NCBI RefSeq assembly: GCF_003966895.1
Contig: NZ_AP018449.1
Coordinates: forward strand, 1,185,424 to 1,249,423
Length of the DNA: 64,000 nucleotides
DNA from: Methylomusa anaerophila
GTDB taxonomy: Bacteria; Bacillota; Negativicutes; Sporomusales; Sporomusaceae
Direction: 5' to 3'
Shown piece after piece: positions 16,703 through 24,456 of this stretch (within the stretch, counting starts at the first letter, position 1; every line of letters starts with the position of its first letter). Position numbers and translations under genes: made by a program. Under the pieces are notes generated by a model. The model had not been told where the DNA came from. It was given only the letters and a program-made list of their open reading frames with translations, and made no database searches.

Positions 16703-17689
16703 TCATATGGGGGATAATATTTTCCTTTCCTGCAACACCTTGATTATATATTCGGCCCGGTGGCGATAACTGTGGCCGGCAACAGCCTCTTTTCCCCGCA
16801 GGCTTATTTCCCGCCGCAATTCCGGCCGGGCAAGATAATGGCGGACAAGCGCCGCGGTTTCTGCCGCGCTGTTTGTTACCGCCAGATGGCGTCCAGGCTC
16901 AAACAAACCCCGCACCGCCGGCGTATCGGATGTCAGCAAAAATCCGCCGCTCGCCAGAATTTCATAGGTCCGCTGCGTAACCTGCCCGGGAACATTCTGT
17001 AGACCGATGACGATATCGGCGGAGTTGTATACCTTGTAAGCTTCAGGATAAGGCAGATACCCATGCAGCCACTGCGGCGGCAGCTTAAAGCCCAGGTAGC
17101 ATTCCATCTCATCCCAATGCCAGCCCCAGAAATCCACCCGCAGACCTGCTTGCAGCACCGGGGTGATCAATGTCTGCAGCGATTCTAGGCGGTAAAAGCC
17201 GGGATAGACGCGGAAAACCGCCGGATAGGCGTTAGCCACAACGGCCATGCTGCAAGTGAAAGGCTGTTCCTTCCCAGCCGGCTTATGGACGCTGGCATGC
17301 CAGCCAAAATCCATGTGCGCCGCCGGAAAACCAAGTTTTTCGTATCTATCCACCAAACTTAAGCTGACGGTAAATACAAAGTGCGGCTGAACCTGCGTAA
17401 TGAAGGGAATGGAGAATATTTCCGTATGGATCGGATCCTCGGTGGCCCAGTAAACAAAAGGTACACCCGCCGCGCGAACGTGTTCCCTGATCCATTTTCT
17501 TTTCAGGCTGATATGTTCTTCGGTCCAGCCCAGCATGACAATGAGCTGGGGCGCAAAGCTGCCAATTATTCTCGGTATATTGTCGGCTGTCAAAGGGCCG
17601 GAAACCTGAACTTCATGCCCGGCGTCGCGAAAGCCGTTGGGCAGACCATACCGCCACATAGGATGACTTTCCAGAAACAATACTCGCAA
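16703..17689 (-). CDS. CgeB-like glycosyltransferase
   Basis: A 328-residue GT-B fold protein of the CgeB/DUF3880 type, which Bacillus uses in spore-coat maturation. The N-terminus RVLFLESHPMWRYGLPNGF is followed by FVYWATEDPIHTEIF (about 98-112), a typical segment of this group. The C-terminal donor-binding domain has IVIGLQNVPGQVTQRTYEIL and ASGGFLLTSDTP, as in family members with a Glyco_trans_1_2 domain. It starts at TTG with a strong AAAGGAGGA seven bases upstream. Acceptor and sugar are unknown. Confidence 0.8.
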   Translation of the reverse strand: MRVLFLESHPMWRYGLPNGFRDAGHEVQVSGPLTADNIPRIIGSFAPQLIVMLGWTEEHISLKRKWIREHVRAAGVPFVYWATEDPIHTEIFSIPFITQVQPHFVFTVSLSLVDRYEKLGFPAAHMDFGWHASVHKPAGKEQPFTCSMAVVANAYPAVFRVYPGFYRLESLQTLITPVLQAGLRVDFWGWHWDEMECYLGFKLPPQWLHGYLPYPEAYKVYNSADIVIGLQNVPGQVTQRTYEILASGGFLLTSDTPAVRGLFEPGRHLAVTNSAAETAALVRHYLARPELRREISLRGKEAVAGHSYRHRAEYIIKVLQERKILSPI

Positions 17690-17858
17690 GAAAACGTCCT
17701 CCTTTGATTAGACTACGGTAAAGTCTATTAACGCCGGTGGGGAAAAATACGTGCAGCGGCCGCTGTGTAAAATGGGGTAATTATCGGCGAAAAGCGATCA
17801 TATATTTTTTCTGGATGCAAATTAACACAACTAACACAACATTCAGGAGGTCTTACCC

Positions 17859-19076
17859 ATGAAGCCTAAAATACTGGTGGCCAACCCTTTCCCCATTTTT
17901 CCGGCTGTTAGCGGCGGGCAACGGAGGGTATTCTATCTGTTCAAATATATCGCCAGCTTCTTCGACGTAGTTGTACTATGCTTCGGTGACAGAAGAGAGA
18001 ATAAAGAAATAGCGCCGGGCTTCCGGCAAATTATCGTACCGAAAAGTCCCATGCACTGTCAGGCGGAAATTCGTTATCTTTGTCGGCTCAGAATTCATAC
18101 CTGCGCCGTTATTTCGCTGATAGCGCACCACTCGCCGGAGTATGCCCTGGTTTTGTCGCAACAGGCCAAAGACGCCGCCATCATCGTGCTCTCTCGTCCG
18201 TACCTGTTGGATGAAGTTTGCAAGCTCGATAAATCTTTCACCCTGGTATATGACGCCCATAACGTGGAATATGTCCTATTTTCCGCTCTTTTACCGTTCG
18301 GCGCGGAAGATGTGCTGGAAGAAATACGCCGGGTTGAAGGCGGTGCCTGCCGCAACAGCCGCTTGGTAACCGCCTGCTCGCCGCAGGACGCCCAGGCTTT
18401 AAGTTCACTCTACAGTATACACCCCGCCAAAATACTTGCGGTACCTAACGGTGCGGACACCGCCACTCTGCCGTTTATTTCCAGCCAAAAGCGCGCCATT
18501 AATAAGCAGCGGCAAAAGATTGAACAGCCGGTGGCGCTCTTCATCGGCAGTTATCATCCCCCGAATCTGGAAGCGGGGCGAGTGGTGGTGGAAACTGCCC
18601 GCCGGCAGCCCGGCGTTCAATTCTTTCTGCTGGGCAGTGTGTGTGAAGCGTTCAAGCAAAGAGAACTCCCCGGCAATGTCAGGCTGCTGGGCATTGTGTC
18701 GGAACAGGAAAAGCACCGCATACTGGGCTTGGCTGATATTGCCCTAAATCCGATGCTCTCAGGTTCAGGCACTAATATCAAAATGTTGGACTATATGGCC
18801 GCCGGTATCCCCGTTATCACCACGGAATTTGGCGCTCGCGGCATCAACGGGATCGCCGGCGAGCATTTTCTTGTTGCCGGTCCGCAAAGCTTGTCCGCTG
18901 CAATTGATGGCCTGCTGGCGGATACAGCTAAAGCCGAGCTTATCGCCCGGCAGGCTTTTTCCCTGGTGAATACCCGCTACTCCTGGCGCGTGATTGCCGC
19001 CGGCTTAGCCGACAAACTGACCGCATTATGCCCGGACATGGATTATCCCGCCCAGAGTGTTGACTATGATTGTTGA
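17859..19076 (+). CDS. Glycosyltransferase, GT4 family
   Basis: A 405-residue GT-B enzyme. It opens with KILVANPFPIFPAVSGGQRRVFYLF, the Gly-rich donor loop typical of GT4. It has LVYDAHNVEYVLF near residue 130 and a nucleotide-sugar site with LNPMLSGSGTNIKMLDYMAAGIPVI near residue 305. The ATG follows AGGAGG. It overlaps the next gene, and both run on the plus strand away from the main cluster, so the two form a separate unit for cell-surface glycan or LPS assembly. Confidence 0.85.
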   Translation: MKPKILVANPFPIFPAVSGGQRRVFYLFKYIASFFDVVVLCFGDRRENKEIAPGFRQIIVPKSPMHCQAEIRYLCRLRIHTCAVISLIAHHSPEYALVLSQQAKDAAIIVLSRPYLLDEVCKLDKSFTLVYDAHNVEYVLFSALLPFGAEDVLEEIRRVEGGACRNSRLVTACSPQDAQALSSLYSIHPAKILAVPNGADTATLPFISSQKRAINKQRQKIEQPVALFIGSYHPPNLEAGRVVVETARRQPGVQFFLLGSVCEAFKQRELPGNVRLLGIVSEQEKHRILGLADIALNPMLSGSGTNIKMLDYMAAGIPVITTEFGARGINGIAGEHFLVAGPQSLSAAIDGLLADTAKAELIARQAFSLVNTRYSWRVIAAGLADKLTALCPDMDYPAQSVDYDC

Positions 19077-20121
19077 AAGGGACCAAATCCGCAAGATTTT
19101 GCTGATTATCGTCGCCCACATGGGTGACGTAGTCCTGGCGACCCCTGTTACCCGGGCCCTGCGCAGCGCATTCCCTGCCGCTGTCCTCCATATGCTTGTC
19201 AGCCCCTTGGGGGAAGAAGCCGCCCGGCATAATCCGTTTATTAATAAAACAATTGTCTACACCGTTACCAACTGGGAAAAGGACCGGTCTTTGCTAAGAA
19301 AGCTAATAGCCGGTTTGCAGCAAGAGCAATATGACCTGGCCCTGGCGTCCCATTACGGTTCCCTTGGCCCCATGCTGGCCTGGCTCAGCGGCGCAAAGTA
19401 CCGGCTAGGCTTTGACGCCGACGGGGGAGCCAAATTCCTCACTCATGTCGTACCTTCCCTGCGCGGCGCCATTGTGCATGAAAGCGAAAAACAGTTGGCC
19501 ACATTGGAGCCGCTGGGTATTACTACCCGGGACACCGGCATTGTGTTTGCCATTTACCCGGAAGAAGTCCGGAACCTCCGGCAAAAAGTTACGGTCATAC
19601 ACGACCGGCCGTTAGTACTCATCTGCCCTTTCAGCAGCCACTCCCATAAAGACTGGACGATTGCCGGCTGGACTTCCCTGCTGCAAAGCTTGGCCCAAAC
19701 AGCCCGCTGTTTCCTGCTGGGCGGCCAAAAAGAGCTGCCGCCGGTTCAACGGCTGGCGGCAGCTGCCGGCAATGCGGCCGAAGTATTTGCCGGCAGTCTG
19801 ACATTGGGGGAAACGGCGGCCCTGATGGCGGAAGCGGACCTTATAATCACCGTCGATACCGGGCCTATGCATGTCGCTCAGGCTTTTCCGGCGCCTGTTT
19901 TGGCCTTGTTTGGGCCTACACACCCCCAGGTCTGGGGACCCCGCCGCCCCCACGACGTTGTCCTTTACCGTCCCCAGGAGTGTTCCCCCTGCTGGCAAAA
20001 GGCGGAATATTGGCCTTATAAATGCGGCAACCACGCCTGCATGGAACAAATACCGGCAGCAGACGTGATCCAAGCCGCAAAATCTATGCTGCAGCGACGG
20101 CCGACACTGCAACCGATTTAA
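19066..20121 (+). CDS. ADP-heptose:LPS heptosyltransferase-like protein (GT9)
   Basis: A GT9 glycosyltransferase of about 351 residues. Visible features are ILLIIVAHMGDVVLATPVTRAL at the N-terminus, ICPFSSHSHKDW mid-protein (nucleotide-binding region), and ADLIITVDTGPMHVAQAFPAPVLALFGPT, the GT9 signature with catalytic-region DTGPMH. C-terminal cysteines (CSPCWQK...CGNHACME) match the CxxC pattern of many heptosyltransferases. It probably transfers heptose or a related sugar to LPS core, which supports an outer membrane. The ATG overlaps the preceding stop; a GTG three codons upstream is also possible. Confidence 0.85.
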   Translation: MIVERDQIRKILLIIVAHMGDVVLATPVTRALRSAFPAAVLHMLVSPLGEEAARHNPFINKTIVYTVTNWEKDRSLLRKLIAGLQQEQYDLALASHYGSLGPMLAWLSGAKYRLGFDADGGAKFLTHVVPSLRGAIVHESEKQLATLEPLGITTRDTGIVFAIYPEEVRNLRQKVTVIHDRPLVLICPFSSHSHKDWTIAGWTSLLQSLAQTARCFLLGGQKELPPVQRLAAAAGNAAEVFAGSLTLGETAALMAEADLIITVDTGPMHVAQAFPAPVLALFGPTHPQVWGPRRPHDVVLYRPQECSPCWQKAEYWPYKCGNHACMEQIPAADVIQAAKSMLQRRPTLQPI

Positions 20122-20433
20122 TTGTCAACAGAAGAACAAAACTGCCAAAAGGTTTTATCAAAATCAGATATTATGGTCTGCTGGCCAGTCGCAAGGGCAA
20201 CAAAAATATCATATTTTTCCATGACCCAATAGCGGGGAGGGGGAAAGACTGTCCCATTCGGAAAAAAACAGCCAATCTACCATTCGATCAACAACCAAAC
20301 AGCAACCCAAACACGTGTCATTCCCCCTAAAAAGAAAAAAAAGAAAAACCACGGCCGATTGAAAATCCATAGCCAAACAGGCGCGATTTCCTTCTTCTGG
20401 GCAATCAAAAATTTTGCGCGTAGATAAATTAGA

Positions 20434-20473
20434 GCTCAACATTGCAGTATTTTCCCTGCTGTTGAGCCTTTTT
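20434..20473 (+). terminator. Terminator in a 525-base gene-free stretch
   Basis: GCTCAACA pairs with TGTTGAGC, with an inner GCAG/CTGC, followed by a CCTTTTTG tail. It could end the GT4-GT9 unit although it lies about 310 bases past the GT9 stop. I see no gene in the rest of 20122-20646. Confidence 0.6.
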
Positions 20474-20646
20474 GCCACGCAAAATTTCCGATTGAACCCT
20501 TAACGAACCGTCCCTCGACTCACTACATCATCCGTAATATCCTGACCGCCATAAAGTAGGCAGTAAAGCTTTTATCAGACTATATGGGAACATTGTATTT
20601 AACAACAATTTCTTCTTCATTTGCTTTTAAAACCTGATTGTTCATA

Positions 20647-20901
20647 TCAACTAGTTTCTAAGAATATCCCTGATAAAATTAATGTTACTACACTCGAAAC
20701 AATGCTGTTCCGAAATAATACATTTATAACCTGGGTTATTCCGAGTCCTATGGCAAAATTCCAGCCGATATGGGTTTGAAGAAACGCCTCGTTGATAATA
20801 GACATTGCAGCAATCCAATAAAACCAACTTGCTCCACTCTTATATTCGTTTTCTGTCCGAATTCTTATTTCTACATCTTTTTCAACATTTTCAACATTCA
20901 T
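20647..20901 (-). CDS. Small two-helix membrane protein, probable orphan immunity protein
   Basis: 84 residues from an ATG preceded by GGAGG (MNVENVEKDVEIRIRTENEY). An acidic, polar N-terminus of about 28 residues is followed by two hydrophobic spans (WFYWIAAMSIINEAF and the last 30 residues). There is no toxin in front of it: to its right lies only the cassette hairpin that closes the first toxin-immunity cassette. Its position and membrane character match immunity proteins to pore-forming CdiA toxins, so it may be the surviving immunity gene of a cassette that lost its toxin. This function is inferred from context. Confidence 0.55.
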   Translation of the reverse strand: MNVENVEKDVEIRIRTENEYKSGASWFYWIAAMSIINEAFLQTHIGWNFAIGLGITQVINVLFRNSIVSSVVTLILSGIFLETS

Positions 20902-20932
20902 ATTCTTGCCTCCACAACTATTAATCAGTATT

Positions 20933-21031
20933 GAGGTCAACGGATTTGATATGCTCCCCTTGTAGTAGACAGTTTAAATAATAAAACTGTCTACTACAAG
21001 GGGAGCATATCATTTTACGTCCGTTGACCTT
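20933..21031. repeat. Cassette hairpin, interrupted copy
   Basis: The two arms of the array's recurring hairpin are present (GAGGTCAACGGATTT at 20933-20947 and ACGTCCGTTGACCT at 21017-21030), but the loop contains a 64-base palindrome. It separates the first immunity gene from the orphan membrane protein. Confidence 0.75.
20948..21011. mobile_element. MITE-like 28-bp perfect palindrome inside the cassette hairpin loop
   Basis: A 28-bp perfect inverted repeat starting GATATGCTCCCCTTGTAG encloses 8 bases of AAATAATA. Its outer end (TGCTCCC...AGTAGACAG) resembles the right end of the IS3-type element at 39224-39247 (TGCTCCC...AGTAGACAG on the minus strand), so it looks like two back-to-back IS ends with no gene between. 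Confidence 0.65.
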
Positions 21032-21039
21032 GTTTTTTT

Positions 21040-21528
21040 TTACGAATTTATAATCAGTCTTATACTTGGAGTCCAGTTTCCTTCACTTTCATACATATTT
21101 ATTAAAATTTCACTAATATCATTTATATTTATTTCTAGTGTTTCAAACTCATCTCCTATTTCGATATTAATATTCAATACAATTTTGTCTACATGTACTT
21201 TCTCAATTGTTTCCATAAAGAACTGCTGTATACGGAATAATCTTGAACGTAAACTTTCCCCTGTATCAACTCTTTTTCCATTCACAGAAACCTCTATGTT
21301 ATCCCCTGAAAAAAGACATTGAGCATTTACGTCCATTGGATCATCAAGCAATTCATATGGAAGTTTTTCTTCACATCCTGTTATAGGTTTGATTAAATAT
21401 GATGCAGCATTCCCTCCCAGTTTTATACCTAATTTGTGTTTTACAGCAATTTTTGTGATATCAAACGAACTCTCCGTCATATTTATATTTTTATTAAACT
21501 CAAAACTACCAAATGCTTTAATACTCAT
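21040..21528 (-). CDS. Probable immunity protein of cassette 1
   Basis: 162 residues, ATG after GGGGG, 11 bases downstream of the cassette 1 toxin stop. The protein is soluble, without cysteine-rich or membrane segments; the C-terminal half is acidic (INIEIGDEFETLEININD). I do not recognise the family. Position immediately after the toxin, on the same strand and before the cassette hairpin, is the arrangement seen for every immunity gene in this array. The predicted role is to bind and neutralise the type-24-like toxin encoded just upstream. Confidence 0.65.
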   Translation of the reverse strand: MSIKAFGSFEFNKNINMTESSFDITKIAVKHKLGIKLGGNAASYLIKPITGCEEKLPYELLDDPMDVNAQCLFSGDNIEVSVNGKRVDTGESLRSRLFRIQQFFMETIEKVHVDKIVLNINIEIGDEFETLEININDISEILINMYESEGNWTPSIRLIINS

Positions 21529-21539
21529 CTATTAACCCC

Positions 21540-23822
21540 CTAATCCGACGGTACAACATCTTCGCCAATTCTTTGTCCTTTATCATTATATCTATAGACA
21601 TGTTTGTGATTAGTAAGTTCTTGTCCTGTTACTTTGTCATAATGTGTATGCGGGTTACTCCCTTTGTAATAATCTTCTCTTTCTGCTGGTTGTCCATTTT
21701 CATTATACTTCGTCTTCGACACTACTGTGGATGGATTTTCATTGTCGACCTTTTCATACTCCGAATTAGGTGCACCTGTTTTGGGAGCTTGCGCTGTTCC
21801 TTTATTTACGCCTGGTGGATTTGGCTTGTCCCCTTTAGCCCAGAGAACAAAATTGTCCCATGCACTGCTTGCCTCATTAGCTATCCATGTTCCAGTGTCA
21901 GAAAGCCACGCTATTGCTTTGCCAGTATCATCAACTAAGGTTTTTTGTCCGTTAATTAATATAACACCGAGACCAGCAGCCAGATAAGTAGTTCCATTGA
22001 TTGTTACTTCATGCACATTCTCGTCATTATTCTTTGTTCCACTAGCGGCTGTACTTCCACCAGTTTGAGCATCACCAACTGTACTAGATGCTGCAGCGCC
22101 TACAACAGCACTAGCCCACTGACGCAAAGCAGGATCTGTAATTTTGGATAATTCACTTTGTATTGCTTCACTAACACCAGCCCCCATTGCACCAGAAGTA
22201 AAGCTACCGCCGCCCAAGTCGGCCATTATTCCACCAACTAAAGCGTGCAATGCAGTCGTTTCTGGTCCACCTTGTAACCAGCCATTTTGAATTGCTAAAT
22301 CCCCAATTTTTTTATAAGCTTCTTCGCCAAAGACTTGAGCTAATTCCTGTTTTTCCTGAACTGTCTTCTTATCGAAAATCTTACCCAATGCATTCACTGC
22401 ACCAGACGGATCACGACTTAAGCCGCTCAAATCCTGATTAGGATTGCTCCGTACTTCAATCGTTCCAGGCGATATAGCCGATTTTGTGGTACTATCCACA
22501 TTACCGCTAACAGTAACGCCAATATTAGGAGTTAATCCTAGATCTTTTGTAGCTACAGCGTTGCCGTTGGAATCTTTACCAGCATTGTAGTTGACTCCAA
22601 TGCTGTTTTCCGAATACTTTGCTCTATTCTCAAGATTGGAGAAAGTCAGTGTACCAGTCGAAAGGGCATTCTTTACTGCCTCCGCCTCACTAGAGATCAC
22701 CGCACCCTTCAGGTCGGTATTCTTCCCCACATAAATATCAAAGCCTTCCGCCCCGGCAAAAATCCCTGCCTGACCGGTGACACTGTCATAGTTGGAGTTG
22801 GTCTTGCCGGTATTGAAGGAGCCCGTTGTACCGCTGATCTTGCCGGTGCCGAAACCAATGCCGGTGCTTTGATTGTTCGCCGTGTAGTCATCGCTGTCCT
22901 GCGTGCTGGCGAGGTTGAGGTTGCCGCCGATGTCGGCCACGACTTTGTCGCCTTTGACCTGGGAACCGATAATGTTGGTGTCGTTGCCGGATTTGAGGGT
23001 TACGGTGCCGGCGGCGTCGATGACGCTGCCGGTATGGGTTACCGTGTTGCCGTTTTCCGTGCCGTGGCCGGAGCCGAAGCCGCCGGTCAGGCCGGTAAAG
23101 TTGCCGTCAAGGCCGAAGGATGCTCCCAAGGACCAGGAGGAGGAGCTGGTTTTGCCGTCGATCTGTTGTTGGTTTTGGGCGGCGTCGAGGTTGAGGTTTT
23201 GCTTGGCGTCGAGCAGGACGTCGATGGCATGGATGTTTGTCGCTATCAGGTTGATATCCCCGTCGGTGGCGGTGATGTTGACGTTGCCGCCGGCGTTGAT
23301 GTTGGACGGGTTGACGGTTTCGGCGTGGGTTGTTTGTTCGGCGGTCATCTGGCTGCTGCCGATGCTGACGCCGACACCCACTCCTTTTGTCAGGTTGCCT
23401 TTGAAGTCCTTCAGTTTCTCAAGATCTTTAACGGCTTTGTACTCATACAGCGTTTTAAGCCGGTCATCCTGTACCTGGCCCGAGCGCTGGATGTCGTTAT
23501 AAGCACCCGTGGCAGCATCGATGACGCCGCCGCCCAGGGATACACTCAGGCCGCTTTGCTTGAATTCGTATTTGTACTGGCTGTCGTAGGTGTTTACTGT
23601 ATTGTCGATGGTGACGTTTTTGCCGCTGATGTTGGTGTCCTGGCCGCTGATAATTGTAGTCCCGGCGCTGTTGACTTGGTTGCCGGCAATGAGGTTGACG
23701 TTGCCGTCGATGGAGCCGACGGTGCTGCCGGCTTGCTCCATGGTTTGTTGATCGAGGGTGGTTTTTTCGCTTTTGATGCCGATGGTGAAGCCGATGCCGC
23801 CGCTGCTGAAGAGGCCTGACAT
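21540..23822 (-). CDS. Orphan CdiA/FHA-type C-terminal module with type-24-like toxin (cassette 1)
   Basis: 760 residues from an internal Met (MSGLFSSGG); the frame continues 36 codons further to the palindrome at 23937, where an in-frame TGA closes it, so there is no secretion domain. Order: haemagglutinin-repeat stalk with an amphipathic KTLYEYKAVKDLEKLKDF segment (1-150), FHA beta repeats (150-470), pretoxin domain with GGGSFTSGAMGAGVSEAI (about 540), junction SGTKNN ending near 599, then a 161-residue variable region. This has a hydrophobic YLAAGLGVILING part and the toxin, APNSEYEKVDNENPS...HTHYDKVTGQELTNHKH, resembling polymorphic toxin type 24. It probably works only after recombination onto a full-length cdiA. 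Confidence 0.75.
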   Translation of the reverse strand: MSGLFSSGGIGFTIGIKSEKTTLDQQTMEQAGSTVGSIDGNVNLIAGNQVNSAGTTIISGQDTNISGKNVTIDNTVNTYDSQYKYEFKQSGLSVSLGGGVIDAATGAYNDIQRSGQVQDDRLKTLYEYKAVKDLEKLKDFKGNLTKGVGVGVSIGSSQMTAEQTTHAETVNPSNINAGGNVNITATDGDINLIATNIHAIDVLLDAKQNLNLDAAQNQQQIDGKTSSSSWSLGASFGLDGNFTGLTGGFGSGHGTENGNTVTHTGSVIDAAGTVTLKSGNDTNIIGSQVKGDKVVADIGGNLNLASTQDSDDYTANNQSTGIGFGTGKISGTTGSFNTGKTNSNYDSVTGQAGIFAGAEGFDIYVGKNTDLKGAVISSEAEAVKNALSTGTLTFSNLENRAKYSENSIGVNYNAGKDSNGNAVATKDLGLTPNIGVTVSGNVDSTTKSAISPGTIEVRSNPNQDLSGLSRDPSGAVNALGKIFDKKTVQEKQELAQVFGEEAYKKIGDLAIQNGWLQGGPETTALHALVGGIMADLGGGSFTSGAMGAGVSEAIQSELSKITDPALRQWASAVVGAAASSTVGDAQTGGSTAASGTKNNDENVHEVTINGTTYLAAGLGVILINGQKTLVDDTGKAIAWLSDTGTWIANEASSAWDNFVLWAKGDKPNPPGVNKGTAQAPKTGAPNSEYEKVDNENPSTVVSKTKYNENGQPAEREDYYKGSNPHTHYDKVTGQELTNHKHVYRYNDKGQRIGEDVVPSD

Positions 23823-23936
23823 TTTTTCTTGGCGGTAGTGTTCGTCGCTGCCGGTTTCATCGGCGGCGGTGATGTTGATGTTGCCGTCGGTGGCGGTAAG
23901 ACCGACATCGTTGGTGCCGACTATGTTGCTAATTTC

Positions 23937-23967
23937 ACAGAGTCACGGAACCGTCCCCTGACTCTGT
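23937..23967. repeat. REP-like palindrome, copy 1
   Basis: ACAGAGTCA...TGACTCTGT with the internal CGGAACCGTCCCC. It marks the 5' edge of module 1. This copy has fused directly to the 3' half of a small zinc-ribbon gene. Confidence 0.85.
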
Positions 23968-23970
23968 TCT

Positions 23971-24048
23971 TATTGTGGCAACTGTTCTGGTAATGGCTAT
24001 GGGGGTAGTTGTCCGTTTTGTGGTGGTAATGAGTCTACGTCATTCTGA
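23971..24048 (+). pseudogene. 3' remnant of the zinc-ribbon gene
   Basis: The last 25 codons of the small cysteine protein (YCGNCSGNGYGGSCPFCGGN...) survive in frame with a stop, but leader, start and first cysteine pairs are replaced by the palindrome. The ending ESTSF differs from ESKSF of the intact copies. Confidence 0.8.
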
Positions 24049-24136
24049 TTCACCAGATTTAACTTTTAAGATTCATTAATAGGTAATATTATCCAGTTAT
24101 TATTTGTTAACTAGACAACACCTGAGAAAAAAAGAG

Positions 24137-24165
24137 AGGTCAGCGGACGTAAAATCCGCTGACCT
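24137..24165. repeat. Cassette hairpin, copy 2
   Basis: AGGTCAGCGGA/TCCGCTGACCT with loop CGTAAAA. The loop is in the opposite orientation to the other copies (TTTTTACG), as if the hairpin had inverted. It lies between the zinc-ribbon remnant and the convergent immunity gene. Confidence 0.8.
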
Positions 24166-24199
24166 TTGGAACTTAGATAAGAAATTGTTTTTATCAACC

Positions 24200-24445
24200 C
24201 TATATTCGCAATATTTTTTTTGCTACTTCAATGCATTCTTGATATTGTTTTGTAAAAACATCCGTACCGAATCTTTTACTAAAAATCTCATAAATATTGT
24301 TAGCTAATTCATCCGTAGTTCTTGATTTTTCTAGTGAATCGATAATTAACTTAATTTCTATTTCATATTCATCGGTAGGCGCATGTGAAAGTAAAGCTAT
24401 AGGATCCCACTCATTAATTATCTGGGACACATGTATTTTATTCAA
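24200..24445 (-). CDS. DUF1871-family immunity protein (cassette 2)
   Basis: About 81 residues. The segments IINEWDPIALLSHAPTDEY and IYEIFSKRFGTDVF are typical of the DUF1871 family, small helical proteins often found beside polymorphic toxins. The start is set at TTG (NKIHVSQII) because AGAGGTG lies six bases upstream; a GTG three codons earlier overlaps the ribosome site. The gene follows the toxin by 11 bases, so it should be the antidote of the DUF4258-like toxin. Confidence 0.78.
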   Translation of the reverse strand: MNKIHVSQIINEWDPIALLSHAPTDEYEIEIKLIIDSLEKSRTTDELANNIYEIFSKRFGTDVFTKQYQECIEVAKKILRI

Positions 24446-24456
24446 AAAAATCACCT

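Noticed and set aside
22869..23819. Long plus-strand open frames opposite the stalk/FHA region (here and at about 25870, 35343, 43712, 51858, 55927)
   Set aside because: They are antisense to the conserved modules, consist of Val/Asp/Ala/Gly-rich low-complexity translation, lack ribosome sites, and repeat only because the modules repeat.
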